Shown here: positions 1 through 5,539 of the stretch, in pieces
Layout: each line of letters opens with the position of its first letter
How positions within the stretch are numbered: the first letter of the stretch is position 1
Assembly: GCA_030836935.1 (NCBI GenBank)
Contig: JAUPMA010000069.1
Span: 1 to 5,539 of the forward strand
Origin: Pseudomonadota bacterium
GTDB taxonomy: Bacteria; Pseudomonadota; Gammaproteobacteria; SZUA-229
Length of the DNA: 5,539 bases
Direction: 5' to 3'
Made by a program: the position numbers and the translations under genes
Notes under the pieces: generated by a model
Database searches by the model: none
What the model was told of the DNA's origin: nothing
The model's input: only the letters and a program-made list of their open reading frames with translations

Positions 1-84
1 AGTGAACAAAGTTTGCATGCGAATCAAAAGACCAGCGAGGACTCGCGTTAATTTATGAAACATTCAGGCTCCTGTTCACCAGGT

Positions 85-104
85 ATCCTGCAATGGTGCA
101 GGAT
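85..104 (+). promoter_or_regulatory. Perfect 8-bp hairpin in the rpsA upstream region
   Basis: ATCCTGCA (85-92) and TGCAGGAT (97-104) pair perfectly around an ATGG loop. The stem is followed by GTTTGTTT, a weak T-rich run. It is either a leader hairpin of the rpsA mRNA or a weak terminator of an upstream gene lying left of the window (cmk is the common neighbour of rpsA in proteobacteria). The stem is seen directly; its role is inferred. Confidence 0.55.
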
Positions 105-121
105 GTTTGTTTAACACAACC

Positions 122-170
122 CTGTCATCCATTTCTTCGTTGGCCTGATTTGTTATCAGGGGATGAACAG
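122..170 (+). promoter_or_regulatory. Structured rpsA mRNA leader, nested stem-loop
   Basis: An inner hairpin, CCTGAT (144-149) with ATCAGG (155-160), has a 5-base loop. It is stacked directly on an outer stem of CTGTCATCC (122-130) with GGATGAACAG (161-170), which has nine pairs and one bulged A. A 13-base single-sided bulge (131-143) lies on the 5' side. The structure ends 20 bases before the rpsA start. In Enterobacteria and relatives the rpsA leader folds into consecutive hairpins that let S1-loaded ribosomes initiate without a strong Shine-Dalgarno and allow S1 to repress its own mRNA. The position and the weak ribosome binding site here fit that model. The apical loops do not obviously carry the GGA motif described for E. 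coli, so exact homology is uncertain. Confidence 0.5.
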
Positions 171-190
171 TTATTTTGGAAATCCAACTC

Positions 191-1867
191 ATGTCTGAAA
201 GTTTTGCACAACTCTTTGAAGAAAGCCTTCGTAATACTGAAATCAATGTCGGTTCCATTATGTCCGGCACGGTTATCGACATTCGTGACGGTTTTGTCAC
301 CGTTGCAACCGGTCTGAAATCAGAAGGCGTTATTCCCGAATCACAATTCATGAACGAACTTGGCGAGATTGAAGTCAAGGTCGGTGATGAAATCGAAGTG
401 GTACTCGAAACCATCGAAGACGGCTGGGGTGAAACCCGTCTGTCACGCGATAAAGCCAAGCGCGCCAAAGCCTGGCGTCGTCTGGAAAAAGCCCATGATG
501 CCAATGAAATTGTTACCGGTATCATCACTGGCAAGGTTAAAGGCGGTTTCACAGTTGAACTGGGCGACATTCGTGCGTTCCTGCCGGGTTCACTGGTTGA
601 TGTACGTCCGGTTCGCGACACCGCCTATCTCGAAGGCAAGGAACTGGAATTCAAGGTTATCAAGCTCGATCAGAAACGTAACAACGTCGTGGTTTCACGT
701 CGCGCGGTGGTTGAATCTGAAAGCAGCGTTGAGCGTGATGAACTGCTCGGCAGCCTGCAGGAAGGCAAAGTCGTCAAGGGCGTGGTCAAGAACCTTACCG
801 ATTACGGCGCATTCCTCGATCTGGGCGGTATTGACGGTTTGCTGCACATTACCGATATGGCCTGGAAGCGCGTCAAGCATCCTTCTGAAGTGGTTGAAGT
901 CGGTAAAGAAATTTCTGTCATGGTGCTCAAGTTCGACAAGGAACGTAACCGCGTTTCACTCGGCCTGAAGCAGATGGGCGAAGATCCGTGGAGCGAAATT
1001 GCACGTCGTTATCCCGAAGGTTCGCGTCTGTTCGGCAAAGTCAGCAACATCACCGATTACGGCTGCTTTGTTGAAATCGAGGATGGCGTTGAAGGTCTGG
1101 TACATGTATCCGAAATGGATTGGACCAACAAGAATGTCAATCCGGCCAAGGTTGTAACCCTGGGTGACGAATGTGAAGTCATGATCCTGGATATTGACGA
1201 GGAACGTCGTCGTATTTCGCTGGGTATGAAACAGTGTCAACCGAATCCGTGGGATGAGTTTGCCGCTACTCACAACAAGGGTGATAAGGTTTCCGGCAAG
1301 ATCAAGTCCATTACCGACTTCGGTATTTTCGTGGGTCTGGATGGTGGTATCGATGGTCTGGTGCATTTGTCCGACCTGTCCTGGGACTCCACTGGCGAAG
1401 ACGTGGTACACAACTACAAGAAAGGCGACGAGCTTTCTGCAGTGGTGTTGTCTATCGATCCGGAACGCGAACGCATTTCCCTGGGTATCAAGCAGATGGA
1501 ACAGGATCCGTTCTCCGCTTTTGTGGCCGCCAATGACAAGGGCAGTATCGTCAAGGGTACGGTTAAAGAAGTGGATGCCAAAGCCGCTATTATCGAGCTG
1601 GGTGATGGTGTAGAAGGTACCTTGCGTGCATCAGAACTGTCACGTGATCGCGTTGAAGATGCACGCAGCATTCTCAATGTCGGTGACAAGGTTGAAGCCA
1701 AGTTCATCGGTGTTGATCGCAAGACACGTACCATCAGTCTTTCCATCAAGGCGCGTGATGCGGATGAAGAAGCGCAGAGCCTCAAGGACTACAGCAAGTC
1801 ATCCGGTGCGACAGGTACCTCTCTGGGCGATTTGCTCAAAGAGAAAATGGATGCTAATAAAGGTTAA
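191..1867 (+). CDS. rpsA: 30S ribosomal protein S1
   Basis: This 558-residue protein binds mRNA on the 30S subunit and is needed to initiate most structured mRNAs; E. coli S1 has 557 residues. Six S1 (OB-fold) domains lie at about 20-88, 106-172, 193-261, 278-348, 365-435 and 452-521. Domains 3, 4 and 5 share the near-identical core NLTDYGAF / NITDYGCF / SITDFGIF (201, 286 and 373), and each of domains 3-5 ends in a SLG(L/M/I)KQ motif. The first two, more divergent, domains match the ribosome-docking half of the family. The ATG at 191 gives [13 protein letters not shown], the family's usual N-terminus. An in-frame TTG at 176 would add five residues and is less likely. Only GGA (178-180) serves as Shine-Dalgarno, which is normal for rpsA. 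The C-terminal tail ends [16 protein letters not shown] instead of the enterobacterial tail. Codon use is strongly biased (CGT for Arg, CTG for Leu), as expected for high expression. The last two bases of the stop codon enter a long hairpin. Confidence 0.98.
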   Translation: MSESFAQLFEESLRNTEINVGSIMSGTVIDIRDGFVTVATGLKSEGVIPESQFMNELGEIEVKVGDEIEVVLETIEDGWGETRLSRDKAKRAKAWRRLEKAHDANEIVTGIITGKVKGGFTVELGDIRAFLPGSLVDVRPVRDTAYLEGKELEFKVIKLDQKRNNVVVSRRAVVESESSVERDELLGSLQEGKVVKGVVKNLTDYGAFLDLGGIDGLLHITDMAWKRVKHPSEVVEVGKEISVMVLKFDKERNRVSLGLKQMGEDPWSEIARRYPEGSRLFGKVSNITDYGCFVEIEDGVEGLVHVSEMDWTNKNVNPAKVVTLGDECEVMILDIDEERRRISLGMKQCQPNPWDEFAATHNKGDKVSGKIKSITDFGIFVGLDGGIDGLVHLSDLSWDSTGEDVVHNYKKGDELSAVVLSIDPERERISLGIKQMEQDPFSAFVAANDKGSIVKGTVKEVDAKAAIIELGDGVEGTLRASELSRDRVEDARSILNVGDKVEAKFIGVDRKTRTISLSIKARDADEEAQSLKDYSKSSGATGTSLGDLLKEKMDANKG

Positions 1868-1945
1868 GGTTTAAAGTGCAAGGGTTAAAGGTGGTGCCTG
1901 GGGTATTGGCCCCGGCATCGCTTTTAACCTTTCGCCTTTAACCTT
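1866..1945 (+). repeat. Long imperfect hairpin between rpsA and ihfB
   Basis: The left arm (1866-1903) and right arm (1910-1945) form 35 consecutive pairs with no mismatch. There are four single-base bulges (T1870, T1877, T1899, C1933) and four G-T wobbles, and the loop is six bases, TATTGG. The tip is GCC-T-GGGG against CCCC-GGC; the rest is built of GGTTAAAG-like blocks facing TTTAACCTTT blocks. Pairing can be stretched a little further into the end of rpsA (about 1858) and into the T-rich run to about 1954. It fills almost the whole gap. It could stabilise the rpsA 3' end, attenuate transcription into ihfB (T-rich tract at 1949-1963), or be a copy of a dispersed palindromic repeat. The pairing is read directly; the role is open. 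Confidence 0.8.
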
Positions 1946-1976
1946 TAATTTTTAAACTTTTTTACAGGAATTCGAT

Positions 1977-2297
1977 ATGTCCGGTGATGTAACGAAATCG
2001 ATGATGAAATCGGAATTGATTGAGTTGATGGCGCGCAAGCAAAATCATCTGGCATATAAAGATATTGAACTGGCAGTCAAAAGCATGCTGGATCAAATGA
2101 GCGATGCGTTAGCCGTTGGTGACCGTATCGAAATTCGTGGCTTTGGCAGTTTCAGTCTCCATTTTCGTCCGCCACGCGCTGGTCGTAATCCAAAAACCGG
2201 TGATTCAGTGGCATTACCCGGTAAATATGTACCGCACTTCAAACCCGGCAAGGAATTGAGGGAGCGGGTAAATGAGTCGTTGCAGCCCTCCAAATAA
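1977..2297 (+). CDS. ihfB: Integration host factor beta subunit
   Basis: This 106-residue member of the HU/IHF family forms a heterodimer with IhfA and bends DNA sharply at specific sites, serving transcription, replication and recombination. The body follows E. coli IhfB closely: KSELIELMA, then [28 protein letters not shown], then [18 protein letters not shown]. Pro72 in RNPKTG is the DNA-intercalating proline at the tip of the beta arm (E. coli Pro64). Glu52 and Arg54 in RIEIRGFG correspond to E. coli Glu44 and Arg46, which support sequence recognition, and they separate IHF-beta from HU. The ATG at 1977 has a good Shine-Dalgarno, AGGAA at 1966-1970, six bases away, so I keep it even though it gives eight extra N-terminal residues. 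ATGs at 2001 and 2004 would give the usual N-terminus but lack a clear Shine-Dalgarno. The C-terminus is a few residues longer than in E. coli. The rpsA-ihfB order is widely conserved in proteobacteria. Confidence 0.97.
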   Translation: MSGDVTKSMMKSELIELMARKQNHLAYKDIELAVKSMLDQMSDALAVGDRIEIRGFGSFSLHFRPPRAGRNPKTGDSVALPGKYVPHFKPGKELRERVNESLQPSK

Positions 2298-2343
2298 TTC
2301 ACAGCACAACAGCCATGCGAGCCGATTTTGACGGAATACCATA

Positions 2344-2439
2344 ATGATCCGGTTTTTATCGCAGCATGACATGATCAAAACGTTCACACGCATCGCTGTA
2401 AAATTCATCCGTCATACCCGAATGATACGGGATGTGTAA
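2344..2439 (+). CDS. Possible 31-residue upstream ORF of lapB
   Basis: An ATG at 2344 opens a 31-codon frame (starts MIRFLSQHDMIKTF, ends RMIRDV) that stops at TAA 2437-2439, two bases before the lapB GTG. A Shine-Dalgarno-like GGAA (2333-2336) lies seven bases upstream of the ATG. The peptide is strongly basic, with seven Lys/Arg and two His against two Asp, and has no recognisable domain; it does not resemble LapA. Ribosomes translating it would run through the hairpin that covers the lapB Shine-Dalgarno, so it could couple or tune LapB synthesis. A frame of this length easily arises by chance, so it is a candidate only. Confidence 0.3.
   Translation: MIRFLSQHDMIKTFTRIAVKFIRHTRMIRDV
2413..2434 (+). 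promoter_or_regulatory. Hairpin covering the lapB Shine-Dalgarno
   Basis: CAT-A-CCCG (2413-2420) pairs with CGGG-ATG (2428-2434): seven pairs, one bulged A2416 and a seven-base loop. The 3' strand holds GGGA (2429-2432), the only Shine-Dalgarno candidate for the GTG at 2442. When folded it would hide the ribosome binding site and lower lapB translation. The pairing is seen directly; the regulatory effect is inferred. The stem is short, so it may be only marginally stable. Confidence 0.4.
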
Positions 2440-2441
2440 TT

Positions 2442-3635
2442 GTGAACATTTCATTTCTGGATAATTTTCTACTCTGGCATTGGGCGCTCCTGCTGGTAGG
2501 ACTCTGGCTGTTTGCGCTGTGGTTATCCTCGCGTTACAAGAATCGCTACAAAAAACGTCATCTCCGTTTTTCGAATGATTATTTTCAGGGTCTGAATTAC
2601 CTGTTGAATGATGAACAGGACAAGGCGCTGGAAATCTTTTTGCAGCTGGTTGAAGTTGACTGGAAAACCATCGACACCGGTCTGGCGCTGGGCAATATAT
2701 TCCGCCGCAAGGGTGAAATCGACAAGGCGATAAAGCTGCATCACGATTTGTTATCGCGTCCTTCCTTGCCAGTGGAATACAAATCGAGAATTCTGCTGGA
2801 ACTGGGACGGGATTATCATCTTGCGGGCTGGCTGGATCGTGCCGAGGGATTATTCAATGATATTTCAAAAGATGAAATTCATGCCTGCGATGCCCTGTAT
2901 TATCTGATGGATATTTACCAGAAAGAACAGGAGTGGCGAGCAGCCATTGATGCTGGCTGGCAATACCAGAAGTTATGCAAGAAAGATGTCCGCCCCGTGA
3001 TTGCGCAATTTCATTGTTCGCTGAGCGAACATCAATTAAAGCAGAATAATCTGAAAGAAGCCGAGGCACTGGCTACACAGGCTTTGTCAATTGATGCGGC
3101 GTGTGTGCGGGCTTCAATTCTTCTGGGTGAGATTGCAATGCTTGACCGGCAATACCAGAAGGCCATTGATGTTTTGCAGCAGGTGGAACAGCAGAATAAT
3201 GTTTTTCTGCCATTGATAATTGACAGGCTGGCAGAATGCTACAGGCAAAAATCGGATTTGAAGGAGTTGATCGGGTTCTTGCGCAACGCTGAAAACCGTT
3301 CGGATAAACTTGATCTGGCATCTGCCCTGGCAAAACTGATTCACGAAGCTTACGGTAAAACGCCGGCGCTGGAATATTTGTCGGCACGCATGCTGGTAAA
3401 TCCGACACTGGATGGCATGAACACTTTGCTGGATCTTAAAAATCCGGATGATGAATCCACTTATAACTACATGCCGCAAATTGTAAAAAACCTGTTGAAA
3501 AAACAGCCTTCCTATCAATGCCACAAATGCGGTTATGCAGCCAATACGCATTACTGGTTGTGTCCGGGTTGCCAAACATGGAGTGGCATGCGTCCGAGAA
3601 TTATCAATAATAAATCCGGTTTAATGTATGAATGA
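2442..3635 (+). CDS. lapB: LapB (YciM), LPS assembly regulator with TPRs and rubredoxin-type zinc ribbon
   Basis: This is a 397-residue inner-membrane protein (E. coli LapB has 389). In E. coli, LapB is essential under normal conditions and helps FtsH degrade LpxC, setting the rate of lipid A synthesis. A hydrophobic segment at about 10-29, followed by the basic stretch [10 protein letters not shown], gives one N-terminal anchor with the rest in the cytoplasm. Family-specific runs follow: [23 protein letters not shown] (about 44-66), [15 protein letters not shown] (83-97) and [20 protein letters not shown] (119-138), within a series of TPR helices to about residue 340. The C-terminal metal-binding domain shows Cys360-x2-Cys363 and Cys374-x2-Cys377 in [18 protein letters not shown]. 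The start is GTG at 2442 with GGGA nine bases upstream; no other standard start exists back to the in-frame TGA at 2367. The usual partner gene lapA is missing upstream. The end overlaps pyrF by eight bases. Confidence 0.96.
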   Translation: MNISFLDNFLLWHWALLLVGLWLFALWLSSRYKNRYKKRHLRFSNDYFQGLNYLLNDEQDKALEIFLQLVEVDWKTIDTGLALGNIFRRKGEIDKAIKLHHDLLSRPSLPVEYKSRILLELGRDYHLAGWLDRAEGLFNDISKDEIHACDALYYLMDIYQKEQEWRAAIDAGWQYQKLCKKDVRPVIAQFHCSLSEHQLKQNNLKEAEALATQALSIDAACVRASILLGEIAMLDRQYQKAIDVLQQVEQQNNVFLPLIIDRLAECYRQKSDLKELIGFLRNAENRSDKLDLASALAKLIHEAYGKTPALEYLSARMLVNPTLDGMNTLLDLKNPDDESTYNYMPQIVKNLLKKQPSYQCHKCGYAANTHYWLCPGCQTWSGMRPRIINNKSGLMYE

Positions 3636-4320
3636 TCCCAAGATCGTGGTGGCTCTGGATTATCCGCAGCAACATCTGGCACTCAATCTGGTGGCGCAGC
3701 TTGACCCATCCATGTGCCGGCTCAAGGTGGGCAAGGAAATGTTTACCCGTTTTGGTCCGTCCCTGATCGAAAAATTGCATAACCAGGGCTTTCAGGTATT
3801 TCTGGATCTCAAATACCACGATATACCCAATACCGTTGCGGCGGCTTGTGTGGCCGCTGCCGATCTGGGTGTATGGATGATCAATGTGCATGCACTGGGT
3901 GGCCGGCGCATGATGATGGCGGCGGCTGAGGCGCTGGCAAAAAAAACAAAATCGCCGTTGTTGATTGCGGTAACCGTGCTGACCAGTATGTCGCAGGAAG
4001 ATTTGAGCGAATTGGGTATTGCACATTCGCCGGCTGAGCTGGCTTTGTCTCTGGCGGCGATGGCAAAAGATACGGGGCTTGATGGTGTTGTGTGTTCGGC
4101 GCAGGAAGCGTCTGCCATGCGCCAGCAATCCGGCAGGGATTTCTTGCTGGTTACGCCCGGTATCCGGCTTGCAGACGGGGCGCAGGATGATCAGCGCCGC
4201 ATTATGTCACCTCATGCTGCCATGCAGGCCGGCGCCAGTTATCTGGTTATCGGCAGGCCGATCACACAGGCGAAGGACCCGGTTGCTGTATTACATAAAA
4301 TTACGGCCGAGATTGCCTGA
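3628..4320 (+). CDS. pyrF: Orotidine 5'-phosphate decarboxylase
   Basis: This 230-residue cytoplasmic enzyme of the class I bacterial type decarboxylates OMP to UMP, the last step of de novo pyrimidine synthesis. The active-site motif [13 protein letters not shown] (58-70) carries Asp60, Lys62 and Asp65 of the D-x-K-x-x-D catalytic array; in the homodimer the Asp is shared across the interface. Asp11 in VALDY and Lys33 in RLKVGKEMF complete the substrate site. TPGIR (176-180) and IGRPIT (208-213) form the phosphate-binding end of the TIM barrel. The length is normal. The ATG at 3628 lies inside the last codons of lapB (8-base overlap) and has no good Shine-Dalgarno, which points to translational coupling with lapB. 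lapB-pyrF adjacency is common in gammaproteobacteria. The gene looks intact. Confidence 0.97.
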   Translation: MNDPKIVVALDYPQQHLALNLVAQLDPSMCRLKVGKEMFTRFGPSLIEKLHNQGFQVFLDLKYHDIPNTVAAACVAAADLGVWMINVHALGGRRMMMAAAEALAKKTKSPLLIAVTVLTSMSQEDLSELGIAHSPAELALSLAAMAKDTGLDGVVCSAQEASAMRQQSGRDFLLVTPGIRLADGAQDDQRRIMSPHAAMQAGASYLVIGRPITQAKDPVAVLHKITAEIA

Positions 4321-4322
4321 AA

Positions 4323-4991
4323 ATGGAAATTGATTTCTGGGAACAGCGCTGGAAGGAGAATCAGACCGGTTTTCATCTTGAAAAGGTTAATCCGTTGCTG
4401 GAAAAGTTCTGGCCCGAACTGAAACTGGCAGAGGCAAGTCATGTGTTTGTCCCGTTGTGTGGCAAATCACTGGATTTGATGTGGCTGAATAAATCCGGGT
4501 ATTGCGTAACCGGTGTTGAATGCAGTCAGCTGGCGGTCGAGACATTTTTCAGGGAACATGATTTGTCCTGTAACCGGGTTGATGATGAAAATCTGAAGTT
4601 TTTTCAGGCGGAAAATATTCATTTGTTGCAGGGTGATTTTTTTGACATGCGGGCCGAGATGCTTGCAGATGTCAGCGCCATCTATGACCGTGCTGCCCTG
4701 ATAGCCTTGCCAGCCGGGATACGCCAGCGTTATGCGGCCAAACTGCTTGATATGTTGCCGGCTCATGCGGTCATGTTACTGATCACCCTGGAATACAACC
4801 AGACGCTCATGCCAGGTCCACCATTTTCTGTACCGGAAACGGAAGTGCGCGCCTTGTATGGCAAGCGGTTCGATATTCAAAAAATACATCAGGTGGATGT
4901 ACTGCCGGATCAGCCCCGGTTTGCCCAGCGTGGCCTGGACTTTCTACTGGAATCGGTTTATCTGCTCAAACCCGGATATTCACCGGGTTAA
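4323..4991 (+). CDS. tpm: Thiopurine S-methyltransferase family protein
   Basis: This 222-residue SAM-dependent methyltransferase is close in length and sequence to bacterial Tpm. Family signatures in order are DFWEQRWKENQTGFH (4-18), the SAM-binding VPLCGKSLDLMWL (43-55), GVECSQLAVETFF (64-76), GDFFDM (104-109), YDRAALIALP (121-130) and GPPFSVP (165-171). Bacterial Tpm proteins methylate thiopurines in vitro and have been linked to methylation of selenium and tellurium compounds; the natural substrate here cannot be read from sequence. The ATG at 4323 lies two bases after the pyrF stop, with only a weak GAGA (4309-4312) as Shine-Dalgarno, so coupled translation is likely. A 7-bp hairpin (AACCCGG 4969-4975 with CCGGGTT 4983-4989) folds over the end of the gene and part of its stop codon. 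It appears to be the last gene of the operon. Confidence 0.93.
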   Translation: MEIDFWEQRWKENQTGFHLEKVNPLLEKFWPELKLAEASHVFVPLCGKSLDLMWLNKSGYCVTGVECSQLAVETFFREHDLSCNRVDDENLKFFQAENIHLLQGDFFDMRAEMLADVSAIYDRAALIALPAGIRQRYAAKLLDMLPAHAVMLLITLEYNQTLMPGPPFSVPETEVRALYGKRFDIQKIHQVDVLPDQPRFAQRGLDFLLESVYLLKPGYSPG

Positions 4992-5009
4992 ACCGGATTT
5001 GGTTACGGC

Positions 5010-5040
5010 AAAAAAAAGCCACCTTGCGGTGGCTTTTTTT
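5010..5040. terminator. Bidirectional intrinsic terminator
   Basis: GCCACC (5018-5023) and GGTGGC (5028-5033) pair perfectly around TTGC. Eight A's (5010-5017) precede the stem and seven T's (5034-5040) follow it, so the element has a U-tract in either direction and A-U pairing can extend the stem. It lies between the convergent genes tpm and the small lipoprotein gene and probably ends both transcripts. Confidence 0.92.
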
Positions 5041-5059
5041 ATAACCAGCTTGCGCTGAA

Positions 5060-5272
5060 TTATTGTGCAGCAGCCGGAGCGGCTTCAGCAGCAGGAGCAG
5101 CTTCAGCGGCCGGAGCGGCTTCAGCAGCCGGAGCGGCTTCAGCAGGAGCAGTTGCTTCAACAACAGCAGCCGCTTCTTCAGCAGGAGCAGCAGCTTCTTC
5201 TGTAGCCTGCTTGTCGCAAGCAGCCAGCATGGCGATGACAGCGGCCAGAGCCAGAGTCTTGATTACGTTCAT
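5060..5272 (-). CDS. Small Ala/Glu/Pro-rich lipoprotein
   Basis: The 70-residue product starts MNVIKTLALAAVIAMLAAC, a classic lipoprotein signal: Lys5, a hydrophobic core and a lipobox LAAC with Cys19 as the lipidation site after signal peptidase II cleavage. The mature part is about 52 residues, low in complexity and made mostly of Ala, Glu and Pro, ending in four EAAPAA repeats plus AQ. Asp20 at position +2 is the inner-membrane retention signal in E. coli, so the protein may stay in the inner membrane with an extended tail in the periplasm; that rule does not hold in every gammaproteobacterium. No catalytic domain is present and I do not recognise a named family. The Shine-Dalgarno GAGG (5284-5281, minus strand) is eight bases from the ATG, and a plausible promoter lies upstream. 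It is a single-gene unit convergent with tpm. Confidence 0.85.
   Translation of the reverse strand: MNVIKTLALAAVIAMLAACDKQATEEAAAPAEEAAAVVEATAPAEAAPAAEAAPAAEAAPAAEAAPAAAQ
5071..5142 (-). repeat. 18-bp tandem repeat, four units
   Basis: Units lie at 5071-5088, 5089-5106, 5107-5124 and 5125-5142. The first and fourth are identical (CAGCCGGAGCGGCTTCAG on the plus strand) and the others differ by one to three bases. A degenerate fifth copy follows to about 5160. Each unit encodes six residues (EAAPAA) of the lipoprotein tail. Unit length is a multiple of three, so gain or loss of units keeps the frame. Confidence 0.9.
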
Positions 5273-5298
5273 TTATATGACCTCAAAAAGTTAGTAAA

Positions 5299-5321
5299 CC
5301 ACAGAAAGGGGACAACTGTGG
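5299..5321 (-). promoter_or_regulatory. 5'-leader hairpin of the lipoprotein mRNA
   Basis: CCACAG (5299-5304) and CTGTGG (5316-5321) are a perfect 6-bp inverted repeat with an 11-base spacer. On the minus strand it lies just after the expected transcription start (about 5323) and before the Shine-Dalgarno. A hairpin at the very 5' end can protect mRNA from decay; alternatively the inverted repeat could be an operator. The role is inferred. Confidence 0.45.
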
Positions 5322-5329
5322 CGCGCGAA

Positions 5330-5358
5330 ATAATACAGCCGATTTGTCACGGCACCAA
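5330..5358 (-). promoter_or_regulatory. Sigma-70-type promoter for the lipoprotein gene
   Basis: On the minus strand TTGGTG (5358-5353) is followed by 17 bases and then TATTAT (5335-5330). The -10 matches the consensus at five of six positions, the -35 at three of six, and the spacing is ideal. The expected start near 5323 gives a leader of about 50 bases before the ATG. Confidence 0.55.
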
Positions 5359-5539
5359 TAGGCGGGAGTAAATATTTTTTTACAGAAGGGCCTGTGCCGG
5401 TATCTTGCGGTTTTTTGCGGTTTGTGAAGACGCTGGAACAGCCTGTTTGAGGTTACTGGTTGCCGGTTTCCCTGTTGCCGGATGGCTTGCCAATTTTGTG
5501 CTTTTGACTGGCGAACTTGCATAGTTTTTTCAGCTGCAT
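5359..5539. other. No supportable gene; short direct repeats only
   Basis: TTGCGGTTT occurs twice at 5405-5413 and 5415-5423, and GTTGCCGG twice at 5459-5466 and 5474-5481. A minus-strand frame entering from the right edge closes at a TAA at 5453-5455 and could be the last 28 codons of a gene outside the window, but nothing in it is recognisable. No terminator is seen here. Confidence 0.4.

Noticed and set aside
22..34. AATCAA at 22-27 as an IHF site before rpsA
   Set aside because: The TTR half is CCA, so the consensus fails.
1..51. Frame open from the left edge to TAA at 49-51, possible tail of an upstream gene such as cmk
   Set aside because: The 16 residues (SEQSLHANQKTSEDSR) do not resemble a known Cmk C-terminus, and another frame is open just as long (to TGA at 56-58). 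Not enough to call a gene.
956..1411. Long minus-strand frame inside rpsA
   Set aside because: It is the antisense shadow of the S1 repeats; the plus-strand gene explains the region completely.
1921..1949. TTTAAT at 1944-1949 as a -10 box of an ihfB promoter
   Set aside because: It lies in the right arm of the long hairpin and its edge, and the matching -35 position (CTTTTA) is poor; AT-rich repeats mimic -10 boxes.
2328..2356. TTGACG at 2328-2333 as a -35 box for lapB
   Set aside because: At 17 bases the -10 position reads GGTTTT, and no good -10 lies within 15-19 bases.
2383..2404. TAAAAT at 2399-2404 as a -10 box for lapB
   Set aside because: A fair -10, but the region 16-18 bases upstream has no -35-like hexamer and TTCACA (2383) is too close. 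Left uncalled.
3604..4128. Minus-strand 174-codon frame opposite pyrF
   Set aside because: Antisense to an intact, highly conserved pyrF; rich in His, Arg and Gln with no domain.
5063..5371. Plus-strand Ser/Arg/Phe-rich frame through the tandem repeat
   Set aside because: Its regularity is a by-product of the 18-bp repeat read on the wrong strand; the minus-strand frame has the lipobox and a good ribosome site.
5371..5395. T-run and ACAG/CTGT inverted repeat as a terminator
   Set aside because: The T-run lies on the wrong side of the stem for plus-strand transcription, the minus strand would end in A's, and the stem is only four pairs.
5283..5522. Minus-strand 79-codon frame upstream of the lipoprotein gene
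   Set aside because: No Shine-Dalgarno, a basic low-information composition, and it covers the promoter and leader of the lipoprotein gene. Probably chance.

Overview
The window reads as a stretch of ordinary chromosome from a gammaproteobacterium. The S1 protein is close to the Pseudomonas type over most of its length, and IHF-beta, LapB and the rpsA-ihfB-lapB-pyrF order also fit that class. A methanotroph-like or other deep-branching gammaproteobacterium is possible, but the sequence alone does not settle the genus. I see no phage, transposase, CRISPR, tRNA or rRNA. I found no wholly new system; the unusual material lies in the intergenic regions and in one small lipoprotein gene.

Layout: positions 1-190 form a structured leader for rpsA. 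rpsA (191-1867, ribosomal protein S1) is followed by a 109-base gap filled by a very long, mismatch-free imperfect hairpin, then ihfB (1977-2297, IHF beta subunit). A 144-base gap follows, where many gammaproteobacteria carry lapA. It holds only a possible 31-codon ORF and a small hairpin over the lapB ribosome binding site. Next come three tightly packed genes: lapB (2442-3635, GTG start), pyrF (3628-4320, overlapping lapB by 8 bases) and tpm (4323-4991, 2 bases after pyrF). A hairpin with A and T tracts on either side (5010-5040) can terminate transcription from both directions. Convergent to the operon is a small minus-strand gene (5060-5272) for an Ala/Glu/Pro-rich lipoprotein with an 18-bp tandem repeat, its own recognisable promoter and a 5'-leader hairpin. 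Positions 5359-5539 hold no gene I can support.

How the genes work together: rpsA and ihfB serve translation initiation and nucleoid/DNA bending. LapB is the membrane-anchored TPR/rubredoxin-type regulator of lipopolysaccharide synthesis known to work with FtsH on LpxC. PyrF makes UMP, which feeds RNA and the UDP-sugars used in envelope synthesis. Tpm is an S-adenosylmethionine-dependent S-methyltransferase. The close packing of lapB-pyrF-tpm implies one transcript with translational coupling. No clear terminator follows ihfB, so read-through from rpsA-ihfB into lapB is plausible.
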